From Dinochytrium kinnereticum (Eukaryota > Chytridiomycota > Chytridiomycetes > Chytridiales > Chytridiaceae): a stretch of DNA of 16,338 bases. The stretch is from positions 1 to 16,338 of the forward strand of contig JADGJT010000448.1 in assembly GCA_027604005.1 (NCBI GenBank). Reading direction: 5' to 3'. The stretch's first letter is position 1, and every line of letters begins with the position of its first letter. Shown in pieces: positions 1 through 9,066 of the stretch. The translations under genes and the position numbers were made by a program. The notes under the pieces are model-generated. The model had not been told where the DNA came from, searched no databases, and was given only the letters and a program-made list of their open reading frames with translations.

Positions 1-624
1 AACGTCATCCTCTACTACTCCAACACCATCTTCTTGAACATGGGTTTCAAGGATGCCGGCTCCAAGTTCAACTCTGTCGTCACCTTCCCCATTGCCAACG
101 CGTTCATCAACTTTGTCGCCACCTTCCCCGGTATGTGGGCCGTTGAGCGTTTCGGTCGCAAGCCCCTCCTCGTTTACGGCGGTTTCCTCATGGGTCTCGC
201 CCACGCCCTCGTCTTTGCCTTCATCACTGGTTCCAACGCTGGTAACACTGGGCTCTCGTGGGGTGCCATCATTGCCGTCTACCTGTTCCTGTTCTCGTTT
301 GCCTCCACCTGGGGTCCCGTCGTCTGGTCTTACCAGGCCGAGATCTTCCCTCTCCGTATCCGTGCCAAGGGTACCGGTGTTGCCACCATGACCAACTGGA
401 CCTGGAACGCCATCATTGCCTACGCCTTCCCCATCGTCTTCAAGGCCCTTGACAGGCGCCCCACCGTCTACTGGATCTTTGCCTCCACCTCCCTCGCCAT
501 GGGTGCCTGGGCCTTTGTTGCCGTCCCTGAGACTCGTGGCAAGACCCTTGAGGAGATGGATGAGCTCTTTGGCTCCCCCAGCCGCAACTCTGCCGTCGAG
601 GTTGAGGCTCAGGAGAAGAAGTAA
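1..624 (+). CDS. MFS sugar transporter, C-terminal half (5' end outside window)
   Basis: Frame 1 is open from base 1 to a TAA at 622-624, giving 207 visible residues without an intron. The first residues (NVILYYS) match the TM7 region of the sugar porter family. The loop signature ERFGRKPLL follows TM8, and the family's closing motif PETRGKTLEEMDELF lies just after the last membrane segment. About five hydrophobic segments are visible (TM8 to TM12), then a short charged cytosolic tail. The family carries hexoses or related sugars across the plasma membrane by proton symport or facilitated diffusion. The substrate cannot be read from this half. The N-terminal six segments should lie upstream of the window. 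Codon use is strongly C-biased at third positions, unlike the other genes here, which suggests high expression. Confidence 0.93.
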   Translation, partial: NVILYYSNTIFLNMGFKDAGSKFNSVVTFPIANAFINFVATFPGMWAVERFGRKPLLVYGGFLMGLAHALVFAFITGSNAGNTGLSWGAIIAVYLFLFSFASTWGPVVWSYQAEIFPLRIRAKGTGVATMTNWTWNAIIAYAFPIVFKALDRRPTVYWIFASTSLAMGAWAFVAVPETRGKTLEEMDELFGSPSRNSAVEVEAQEKK

Positions 625-870
625 ACTCTCTTCTTCTTTACTGGGTGGTGAGGAGGCAGGTTGATGCCTCGGCTCCCTTCTCCTTAAGCATCCAGAAATT
701 CGGTCGAGTTCGATGTCAATATTGTTTACCTCTTTCCTCAGCTTTTTTTTTTTTTTTGGCATATACTTTTTTCCGAGTGTTTAGCCCCTTTTTTTATCTT
801 CTTCTGTATACTTTTTCCTGTTCTTTTTCTCTTGTGAAATATCAAATCATGCCTCTTCTAGCGTTTTAAT

Positions 871-876
871 AATAAA
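871..876 (+). promoter_or_regulatory. Candidate polyadenylation signal of the sugar transporter
   Basis: An exact AATAAA lies about 250 nt after the transporter stop, following a T-rich 3' UTR that includes a run of 15 Ts near 742-756. Position and context suit a fungal 3' end, but the hexamer is loosely conserved in fungi and other sites are possible. Confidence 0.4.
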
Positions 877-1534
877 ACCAACTTCGTGACTGCTGTGACT
901 CTGGTCAAGTTCTTAACAAACGTTTATAGTTCATATCTTAATTGCTTATTTTTTCTTTACCTGTTAAATATAGTAGTGGCATGTGTCTGTAGGTCTCTTA
1001 GGAAATGGCCTTCCCCACATCCGTTCTTTGCCACCATCCTTTGACCTATTTTTATTTATTTCTTTCGACGACATCCACCTTTTCTCTCCCCCAAGGTCCG
1101 ACATTTTTTTACCTGGTTCATGTTATGCGACGGTGGTGAATAAAGGTGTAGCTGTGGTATCATGTTTCGAGCTTGAACGGTCATCACTCACTCAGCGGTT
1201 TTTTAATGCTCAGTTACGAGATCACTAACAATGGGACAGAGACCTCTTTTGAGGTAAATCTTTTGGATAGCTTCGGATGGCGATTGGCGATGATAAGAGG
1301 GAGTACCTGATATCTGAAATACTGTGGGAACAAGGATTTTAAAAGGCACGGCCATCTGGTCGTCAGAGAGATCCGCAGAACCGACAATGTGGAATAGGTT
1401 TTTGTTATGGAGTGCGTTTACATTGCAATGGGGGGGATTTTTTTTTACTTGTTCTTTGAATCTGTGTTGGGAGGTTTTTGGCATCACATGGGGAGGGAGT
1501 CATGGCATCACTCTGCGAGTTTGTTTCTGACAAG

Positions 1535-1615
1535 TGTGGCCGGGCACCGAGCACCCCCCCTTTCTTGAGAAAGAATGTGGCCGGCCACCCACCACCCGCC
1601 TTTCTTGAGAAAGCC
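1535..1615. repeat. Two tandem copies of a ~41-bp unit
   Basis: Two adjacent units begin at 1535 and 1576. Each opens with TGTGGCCGG, passes through a C-rich stretch and ends in TTTCTTGAGAAAG. The C-rich middles differ by a few bases. The shared end TTTCTTGAGAAA can nearly fold on itself (TTTCT paired with AGAAA). It lies in the 3' flank of two convergent genes, and no function is evident. Confidence 0.75.
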
Positions 1616-1731
1616 GATTTGGAAGAAAAAGGGGGGGAGAAAATCCAGATGCGCAAAATTCAATGTGTTGTGAAGCATGTAACGTGTTTTTTCCATTGAT
1701 GAATAGGCACTTGCAATGAGAACAAGGACAG

Positions 1732-3629
1732 TCAAATGTACAGAATCGAGTCAGACCGACACGCCAAAAGGTTGATGTCACCCGTTTCAGCCAGCGTGTT
1801 CTTCTCCTCATCGACGTAAAACCTTGCCCTTTTCTGCTCCGACTCATTGAGGACCGACGAAACGTCCATGTCGATCAAAGACACAACTTCAATGGAACGG
1901 GCCTCCTGAAGCATTTTGAAGAGGGTGCGATCTGTTGCTTCTGTCACGGAATCGGGGTAGAGCGTTCGTTTCCTTTTGATCGTTATGGTTTGACCTGCCG
2001 GGTTTTGGTTTCTCTTAGTCTTAAGGTTTTTTTTTTTTGATTTTTTGGGAGGGGGGGAGGGGGTGGGGTGGTTGGGGTGGTTGGGGGTGATTGGGGTGTG
2101 ATGGGGTGTGATGGGTTTCGGGGTTCTTGTTGGACTTACGGGTTAGGTCGATTGAATCTTCCAGGAGTAAGGATGCGAGGAGGTCTATCATGCTGTTGAA
2201 CTCGCAGCCAATCTCTACGCATTTTTCGTCGGAATCTTGAGTGAGGTGAAATTGGAAGGAGAGGTTTAAGGAGAGATGAGAGTGGGGGATGAGTGAAAAA
2301 AAAAACAATAAAAAAAAAAAAAACAGAGAATCAAAACAATAATAAATAAATTAAAATAAAATCGTGAAATAAACAGTTGATAGATTAAAAGGGGATCCTA
2401 CATAGTGCGTCTATAAACTTTTGATCGGTTGTGAATGCGATCCCACACAGTCCCTTCTTCTTCCACGCGCGATTGAAAATGTGCAACGACATGAGCTTGC
2501 CATCCGTGTGAAGACCAATAAGCCTTTCGCAATTTTCATGAGATGCCGCCAACATTTGCTCATGCAGATGCACTGTTTCGAATTAAACCATCAGAGCTTG
2601 AAAAATAAAAGTGTGTGATCACTTCTCACTTCTTCCGTCTGGAGAGAGGCCGTCTCGCTTTATCTCCACCATGAGAAGGATCTTGGCCGTCTTGGCGTTA
2701 TTGTTCACATCCTCTAGAACAAAGTCTGTGATTGAACGACCTGCTTCTTTGAAGGAGGTTCGCTTGAATTTGACACGTTGCTCGAATGGGGACATGTCTG
2801 CTAATGTGTTCAAAATGATGATGACAGGCTCCTCCTGATTTTTGGGGTTGATCAGACTGCCATCCCTTTGAATTTATAGTGACGAGACGTGCAACAGAAA
2901 CGGAACAAAAACAGAGTAGAACGAACAGAGAAAAAAAACAAACGCGAGATAAGGGAGAATTGGAAACTCACTCTCCGTCTCTCTGGTTCGGATTTATCTA
3001 GAAAGTCCCCGTGCTTTGCGACAAGTTGATTTAGACCCAACTCTATGCTGGATCTGATGGAGTTGAACTGCTCAATGAGCATCATCATCAATACAGAAGG
3101 CATGATGAATCAATATCTTACAGGCAAAATGGTCAAATTGAATTGGCTCTTAAAAAACTTTGGTATAAGACGACTGCAGACAGCCACGCAGTGGTACTCT
3201 CCAAACACTTGCTTGAAAAGATGTGGGGTCCATGCAGATGAGTCCAAGGTGACTATTCTCGATGATAAGTAACAGCCCAGGCATGCTCCCCCCCCCCCAA
3301 AACAAAAAAAAAGGGAAGAAAAAAAGTCAATCAAAACAGAGAAAGCACAACCTACCAAGCAACGAGTACTCGCTTCCAGCAGAGAGGACCTCGCAGTCCA
3401 AAGGCAACTTCACACCCTCATGATTCAGAAAGGATTTGGGCATGACCTGAGGTTCCAGCTCCAGACTTGTTGTGAGGAGTCTGATGAGTGATGCCTTTGA
3501 CATTCGATTCGATACTTGAAGTGGACGAGAAAAGTCGCAGAATGAGACTCGTATCAGCTTCCATTCCTCGGATGATGATGATGATGATGATGATGCTTGT
3601 GGGCATGGATACTCCATCACTTGCTTCAT
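1732..3629 (-). CDS. Seven-exon gene: ubiquitin-like header plus PD-(D/E)XK nuclease-like protein (Crinkler-like)
   Basis: Model, 5' to 3' on the minus strand: exons 3629-3356, 3252-3122, 3067-2972, 2834-2630, 2572-2402, 2235-2140, 1994-1732. All six introns (103, 54, 137, 57, 166 and 145 nt) are GT-AG; donors are GTAGGT, GTAAGA, GTGAGT, GTGAGA, GTAGGA and GTAAGT. Exons sum to 1236 nt, one open frame of 411 aa ending in TGA. Residues 12-20 are mostly serine. Residues 25-92 resemble a ubiquitin-like fold with a DG/EG-type turn (HEGVKLPLD). Residues 190-290 resemble a restriction-endonuease-like core: D204, then MVEIK (E224, K226), then a helix with Q241, then LIGLHTDGKL. Ub-like header plus REase-like domain is the architecture described for Crinkler-type eukaryotic effectors. 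A start further upstream (ATG near 3673) is possible. The exon model is strong; the family name is inference. Confidence 0.6.
2032..2117 (+). repeat. G-rich low-complexity tract inside intron 6 of the CRN-like gene
   Basis: After a T run at 2028-2037, the plus strand holds many runs of three or more Gs (2048-2117) in short tandem forms such as TTGGGGTGG and TGTGATGGGG. It lies wholly in the last intron. The spliced transcript would carry the C-rich complement, a long pyrimidine-type tract upstream of the acceptor. The G-rich strand has quadruplex potential. Confidence 0.75.
3571..3594 (-). repeat. Trinucleotide repeat encoding polyserine
   Basis: Eight GAT units on the plus strand read as TCA serine codons on the minus strand, forming residues 13-20 of the CRN-like protein. 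It sits between the start codon and the predicted ubiquitin-like header. Such tracts vary in length by slippage. Confidence 0.85.
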
Positions 3630-4213
3630 TCTCTGTACTTGGGTAGAAACCACACTTTCGTTTCTACCCTGCATGTGTCTTGGTCTTGGCACCTTTTTAT
3701 TTTTATTATTTTTTTGACTTCGTGGTTGGAGAGGGGAGAATAACAATAAATTGTCGCCTTTCCTTGGAACTGGGTCTTGGCTCTCCCTAACATGTTCTGT
3801 GGGAGATGGGGGAGTGTTGGGGACAAATAGGCAGCCTTCATGTATCATCACGGTTCATATCTCCCTCCTCACTGAAACACTTCCTCAGTGTAAAGTGCAT
3901 AACGCACAATTCTGAGAAACCCGAGAAGCAAACAAACAAGCTGGGGAAAGGGAGGGGATTTAAGGAAGGCATCTGCAATTGTCATTAATAAGACATGTAT
4001 CGTCGTCAGGATGCCCATTATGTCCTTTCTGTTCCTTTATTTTTAAAAAAACCTCTCACACGGCTCCCCCCCGCCTTAACTGCCCACAATTACTAAGTAA
4101 TGTGGTGGGACACCACAGATGCAGTACGCTCCCGAATGAAGTGGTAATGAATGTTGATATTTTTGCCAGGGTGTGGCATTCTCCTAAGCCCTCTTCCTTC
4201 ACGGATTTATTTT
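3630..4213. other. Non-coding 5' flank of the CRN-like gene
   Basis: This holds the presumed promoter and 5' UTR of the minus-strand gene, including an A/T low-complexity run at about 3690-3717. No open frame resembles a known protein, and no TATA box stands out. The right part grades into repeat-derived sequence beginning at 4214. Confidence 0.5.
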
Positions 4214-4307
4214 GACAGGGCATGGAGAGGTTGAGGGTACGATAGATGCAGCGAGTTACTGGACCAGAATGTACTCAAGGACGTAATGACCATGCGATGA
4301 AAACGCG
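4214..4307. repeat. 94-bp repeat, copy 1 (partner at 15708-15801)
   Basis: It aligns without gaps to 15708-15801 in the same orientation, 69 of 94 bases identical by hand count. Both copies begin GACAGGG and end ATGAAAACGCG. About two thirds of the differences are transitions. It lies beyond the 3' side of the copia remnant. Short weakly similar peptides can be read from both copies on either strand, so coding origin is unclear. Most likely a fragment of a dispersed transposable element. Confidence 0.6.
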
Positions 4308-4479
4308 AACCATCAACAAAGATTATGAAAAGGTGGTGGGTTTGCTAACTTGCATTGGCTCAAACGTCATATTCAGTTCTGGTCTGTGAGATGTTCGTGA
4401 AGGATGCCAAGCCTCTTCCTGAGCATTTCTGAAACTCCTCTGCCTCAATTTAGCGTTCCCCATGTGTCAGCTCTGGTGC

Positions 4480-6290
4480 AAGTGGCAGGTTTAACTTTCA
4501 CTCATCCCTGCCTGATACAACTCTCATAGGTGGGCACATTGCGACCAAGCCGCTTATCCCAGTCAACCTCTGATCTGGTCATCTCCTTGGAGGAAAGGTC
4601 CCTGTGACCATAATCTCTGGCACACCATACGGAGCTATTGCCAGTGCTGAGATGGAACCGTTGGAAAAGAGAATTGATGTGGTGCTCCTGGAGACAGGGT
4701 AAGAGTTGTGGCTGTGAGATTGATGGGTGATGCCTAAGCAGTAGTGGAGGTTGCCCAAGATCTTTCATCTTTAAGCCATCAGCTAGGGGAGTCTTGTAAC
4801 CCGTTTATGTGGCGCATGGATTCACCAGTGATACTTGGGTCGTCAGCATGGATGCTGCAGCCACCAAACCGGGAAGCATCACTCTTTAGACAGTAGATGC
4901 AAACCATTGGCCAGGGCTGGGAATGAGACCCGGAGAACGTCAAAAAGATATCAAGGGTTCTTGTTCCAGAAATGCGGGCTCTGACGGAGACCGTACAAAG
5001 CACGACGCTTGAGGCTTAGGACCTTGTGACTCTTGGGAAGAGGAGTGCAGGTGGAAGACGTACGTGCATCGGAGTTTTCGAGTCAAGAGGAGCGCTCAGC
5101 AAGGTAGTGGTTACATCCAGCTGAAATAGAGGCCAGTTGAGATGGTTCACATGCGCCAGAAGAGGATGAATGGAGGCAAAATATTGTGAAATTTTCAATA
5201 AACCTCACGAAAAGGCACAAGTGCGTCGGTTCTAGAAAGTCCACTTGCCGATGTTTGTTTTTATTGTTCCCGTTCCGTTCTTTTCCCTCTTGGTGTCTTT
5301 CTACATTTTTCCCTGTAGATGAGAGAGGGTTTTTACAGAAGGAAGGGCGGTCACCGTCGTTGCAACCCTGAAAAGCAACGTGTGTGGTCAAAATGCCTGA
5401 TTATTTAGTTCACAATTGTTTATTTGTTTTAAAAGGGAGAAAGCTTAACACATTTACGCACACCCCAAAAGAATTTGAAATAGCCCTACAGTGATCAAGC
5501 CGGCCTTTGGGCTGAGCTTTCTTTATCTATCTTCAGTATAGTGTTATGAATGCCGTTGGCGGGTGCTCAGGTTGCAGCGCCACTGAGGGAGACCGCAATT
5601 TGGACCAAGACAAAGGTCTAAGAAGGTATGAGCTGTTGGTATACGCCTCATGGGTATGATTCCTTCGAGGATCTAATCGGAGAACCACGTTTATGTTAGT
5701 TTGCTGATCCCATGAGCCATCCCGATGTCCTGGAGTGGGAGTGCGGCATGAAAGAAGCTCCGTGGATGGACGAGGCAGAGGACACTTCGCGTTAAAACGG
5801 TCATTGGAGCAGTAAAGTGAGACCCAGCGCATTCCTTGAAGTGGGATGGACTCCCTTCTCGTAGACCCTTCCACCGAGGTATGTTTGACCCTGATCTTTG
5901 GTGAGTATTGTTATTAGTTATCCCCTTTGTTATCATGATGGCGTAGGAAAGAACCCAAAAACTACAGCCAAACCACATTCTCGCACCCACACGGATGAGT
6001 GAGACTTTTGTCCCGACTCTGGAGTACATCCGAGCCTTAGGATTATCACCCAGAAGTGTGGTTCTCTACTCTGTATGTCGACACTGAGCACAGAGGGCCA
6101 ATAGAGAGAACTTCACAATATACGTACGAGCCTATGACGTTGACTCCAGGATTTTGAGAAGAGCCACGGGCAACGAGGTGGGCTTTGTAACCGTCTACGA
6201 CGTTGTTGAGGTACTTGCAAGTGAAAACCACTTAGATAGAGTGGGTAGATTCCACAAGGAGGGTGAACGAGCTTCAGGTATCTCTGTCGA
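4480..6290 (-). mobile_element. Degenerate Ty1/copia retrotransposon, reverse transcriptase region
   Basis: Minus-strand fragments follow the copia RT order. First comes a KW/VFTCKYL block at about 6283-6205, then YKAHLVARGSSQNPGVN (about 6189-6139; consensus KARLVARGFSQ.GVD). After an insertion come FQLDVTTTLLSAPLD (about 5123-5079), then RRALYGLRQSPHFWN (about 5010-4966). The active-site region reads IHADDPSITG (about 4853-4824; usual form YVDD), followed by MKDLG...LGI (about 4768-4725). These blocks need several frame changes and stops intervene, so it cannot make a working polymerase. No certain LTRs, protease or zinc knuckle were found. The left limit is approximate. It ends on the right directly against the RING/ankyrin pseudogene. 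Confidence 0.85.
5181..6121. mobile_element. Insertion with inverted termini nested in the copia RT
   Basis: The copia RT is interrupted exactly here: the GVN block ends near 6139 and the next RT block begins near 5178, where the family needs only a few residues. The ends are inverted repeats: 5181-5196 (ATATTGTGAAATTTTC) against the reverse complement of 6106-6121 (ATATTGTGAAGTTCTC), 14 of 16 identical. The outer ATAT can be read as a 4-bp target duplication. The element is then 5185-6117 with TG...CA ends. Removing it with one ATAT puts both RT flanks in one frame. No transposase is recognised inside, so it is a non-autonomous DNA element or a solo LTR. A weak copia-integrase-like stretch on the minus strand near 6029-5915 is unproven. 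Confidence 0.55.
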
Positions 6291-7633
6291 CAAGAACATG
6301 TCGTTTGGTACTGGGGATCAAGAATGCTAGGTGCTGGCAAACATGAGGTCAGGAGCACCAGATTCAGAAGAACGGCGGTAGATGGGTGAACTGACGGATC
6401 AGAGAATTGAACTGCAGGGAACACTTGGGCATCAATTTGGCAAGCACATTTTGTTCACTGTCTTTGCTTGTCACCGAAGTTGTTTGAACATTTGCTGAGG
6501 TTTTCGTATGAAAACGTCTCAATCGAACACTCAGCGGAGCAGTGGCACGCTATTGCCTTTGCAGCCGCTTCAATGGGAAGCATTGCACTTCTCGACTGGT
6601 TGCTAAACTCAAAAAAGGTACCTAGCTTTGTTCAGGCTGATAACACGGGCTTTTTCCTGCTCCACGCTGCCGTTTCAGGTTCCCAGGATATCAGATGGTG
6701 GAATACCTTAAAACTGGGGAGTTTTCGCGATGCCTTCTGATGCACCGTGATAAGAATGGCCTGCGCCCCCTTGAGCTTGCCATCCAGATGCAAGATCCCG
6801 CCGTCATTCAGGCGTTCAATGGAAAAGGATTTGCAACATGTATGATGAGGAGGGGCGGGAGGGTCATGACCGATGGGAAACCCTCCATCACATTATCCAC
6901 AACGTAGATTTCGACGATGAAGAGCTGTTCTTGGACTTTTCTACGAGCTCTGCAGCCTTTGAGTCCGAGACTTCTGAATGAGAGTACACAAAGCGCCATT
7001 TCCTGATCTTTCCTTGTTGACGTGTGGAGCCCCGACACATGGACCTTACACGAACAGGGCTACCTTTACAACCTTCTTAAATTCTCATGTTGGAGCGATG
7101 ATGTTGAGCTTATCAACTATCTTTTCCGTTCCTGCGGTATCAGCGCGAGGCCTCCCGATTATTATGATGGGGAAAAAATGTCAGCAGCGGATTGTACAGC
7201 CGTCGGAGATTCGTGACGAGGAGTGTAGTCAAGATTACATGTGGCTTGCGATAACACCAGGGCACCTTTCTGTTAACAGGTGGGATAAGCAACTTCCGAC
7301 CCTCGACAGTACCCTGAGGGCGTCTATCTCCAAACCCGACATGCGATCATTTCTCGGACGATTGAATTATTTGAATCGTCTCCGCAGCCCTTAGAGTGAT
7401 CGTCGGTTTGAAATCGTAAAGATTTTTTCCGCCCATGTTCCTATAGATGGGCTGTATGCATTCCTCGTTTGGACCTCTTAGTTGAAGGAGAGAAGCTAGA
7501 GATTCTTCAATGGCTTGTCGAAAAGCAGGTTATTCATCTGGATTTTGTATTGAGGCTCAAGACAAGGCTCATGGAAGACGATGCGATCAGAGATGTCGTA
7601 GGAGAGGATGCTGCAGATGATGACGAGGATGTA

Positions 7634-7777
7634 TGTGCCAACTGTATCTCCAAAAAGGAGCATCCGTTCGCCCTCACTTGCAATCACAGCTTCTGCCAAG
7701 CTTGCATCCAGGAATACTTTCATGCGGCAAGCAATGAAGGACGGGACTTTATAAGCTTTCTAAACTGTCCTATGTGC
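7634..7777 (+). other. RING finger (C3HC4) within the pseudogene
   Basis: All eight zinc ligands are present in order: Cys-x2-Cys, 11 residues, Cys-x-His-x2-Cys-x2-Cys, 20 residues, Cys-x2-Cys. This matches the C3HC4 RING class, which recruits ubiquitin-conjugating enzymes. It is preceded by an acidic stretch (DAADDDEDV). The domain is intact although the surrounding gene is broken. Confidence 0.85.
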
Positions 7778-8114
7778 ATGGGCCGATCCAACCCCCCCGC
7801 TCTCCTTACGATCGTCTCAAGACTGTGGTGCTGCCTCAAACGACCATTTGTGGATGCGAACGTCGGAAGAGATGACAATTGGGCAGGTGCTGCTCGGATT
7901 GGCCGCTGGCCTAGACTCTATATATATCATCCTAGCTTGGCTGATCATGGGGAGCAAGATTGATCCCCATAAAACTTTGTTCTCTGGCGGCCAGACTGTC
8001 CTTCACATTGCTTCCAAGCGTGGATGCATCATTACGGCAGTATGGCTTTGCAGAAATGGGGTTTCGGATTTTTTGGATGTGAAGGATGACGATGGAAAGC
8101 AGCCTATGCATCTA

Positions 8115-8142
8115 GTAATCTCGTTTGTGCCTCTTTATGCAG
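8115..8142 (+). other. Candidate 28-nt intron or indel site in the pseudogene
   Basis: The stretch starts GTAATC and ends TATGCAG. Removing it joins codon CTA (8112-8114) cleanly to GAC (8143-8145) and links the ankyrin frame to the next good frame. It is very short for a spliceosomal intron in fungi. Confidence 0.3.
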
Positions 8143-8895
8143 GACGCCTACATGTCGCTCTTTCTGTCATTGGAGAAAGAGCATCCTCTCCCTTCTGATT
8201 GGATAGCCTTGCCACTTGCAAGCGAAGATCTTGAAGTTGCTGAAGTGGGAAGGTTTTTCTCTAAAACTAGCATTCGCGAGGGAGTGAAGAGTCTCTTCGA
8301 GTCGAAGTCATGGGCCGAAAATATTCTACGGGCTTGTGCTGAGGGGAATTTCTTCAGCTTTACCAGGTAAAAGGGGAGGAACGATTTGGATTCAATACCT
8401 TTATGAAGCTTGTGGAAAAACATGAGAGAGTTGACGCCCTCAGAGCGTTTTTCTGCCATCCGATCTCCATAGATTCGATGGTCTAGAGCGATACAATTAT
8501 AGCTTATGGGGAAGAATCTACCAATGCCGAGATAAATCATGTTTTATCGATAGTCAGGACTCTTTTTAAGCTCAAAAAGGATATCATTAATAGGCGCTCG
8601 GCATCTTGTAGGCTTTTTGGAGAAGCAAGGAGCATTGCAGAGTTTCAGGGTATTATTCGAGAGCAAGAGCAGAGGCTGGAGGAGGTTTACCATTGCGATC
8701 CTGAGCGCGCGTTATCCATAACCAAAGGCATTATGTCTTACGGGAGGATATTACCCACGACTTTTCTTAAACACGGATACAATTCCCTCGAGTAATGTCT
8801 ACGTAAAGCTTGTAGATCTTTTAGCGTGTATGCTTGATGAGTTTAAAGTGAATGGGGACTCCTTGAAGGATCTGAATAGGCCCACCGTGCTATAG

Positions 8896-9066
8896 AACTC
8901 GGATTATAATACACTGAAAGGCATCACTTTGAATCTCGTCTCATTCATTTCAGTCTTTTTTCCTCTCGTGAAAAGTGTAATTTCCATTTCCCTCTTGTAA
9001 CAATCTTGCTTTCAGCGCTTTGGTGCATCGCTCAACTACAGTTAGGACAAAATCCATAATATACAC
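8896..9066. promoter_or_regulatory. Short gap holding the F-box/ankyrin gene's presumed promoter
   Basis: Only 171 bp separate the pseudogene's last stop from the next ATG. The stretch is pyrimidine-rich near 8940-9010. No clear TATA box was seen; the whole promoter may extend into the pseudogene. Confidence 0.35.

Larger units (their letters stand above)
625..1731. other. Intergenic region between convergent genes
   Basis: This stretch separates the 3' ends of the sugar transporter (+) and the CRN-like gene (-). The left part is T-rich 3' UTR. No open frame in it looks like a real protein. The only structure seen is the tandem duplication at 1535-1615. Confidence 0.6.
6430..8895 (+). pseudogene. 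Broken RING-finger/ankyrin protein gene
   Basis: Protein-like sequence runs through the plus strand in about ten pieces that switch frame. Ankyrin-type pieces include GFFLLHAA (about 6640-6680), DKNGLRPLELAI (about 6750-6785), DRWETLHHI (about 6868-6894) and GGQTVLHIASKRG (about 7987-8025). A complete C3HC4 RING finger is coded at 7634-7777 (CANC, CNHSFCQAC, CPMC). The C-terminal part is helical and not recognised. Frame breaks fall near 6690, 6810, 7000, 7200, 7400, 7800, 8115, 8366 and 8790. A TAG at 8484-8486 is followed by more than 100 good codons in the same frame. The last stop is at 8893-8895. Some breaks may be small introns, but the in-frame TAG argues for decay or sequence errors. 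The 5' end is lost against the retroelement. An intact form would be an E3 ligase. Confidence 0.7.

Noticed and set aside
53..664. Pro/Ser-rich plus-strand frames overlapping the sugar transporter
   Set aside because: They are out-of-frame readings of the transporter; the frame-1 product carries the family motifs.
5183..5416. Shorter inverted pair ATTGTGAA / TTCACAAT inside the nested insertion
   Set aside because: Only 8 bp match, and its right end does not coincide with the break in the RT homology, unlike the 16-bp arm at 6106-6121.
6659..6710. Intron joining the first two frames of the pseudogene
   Set aside because: The only GT...AG span that fits (GTTCCCAGGATATCAG) is 16 nt, too short for splicing; a frameshift is simpler.
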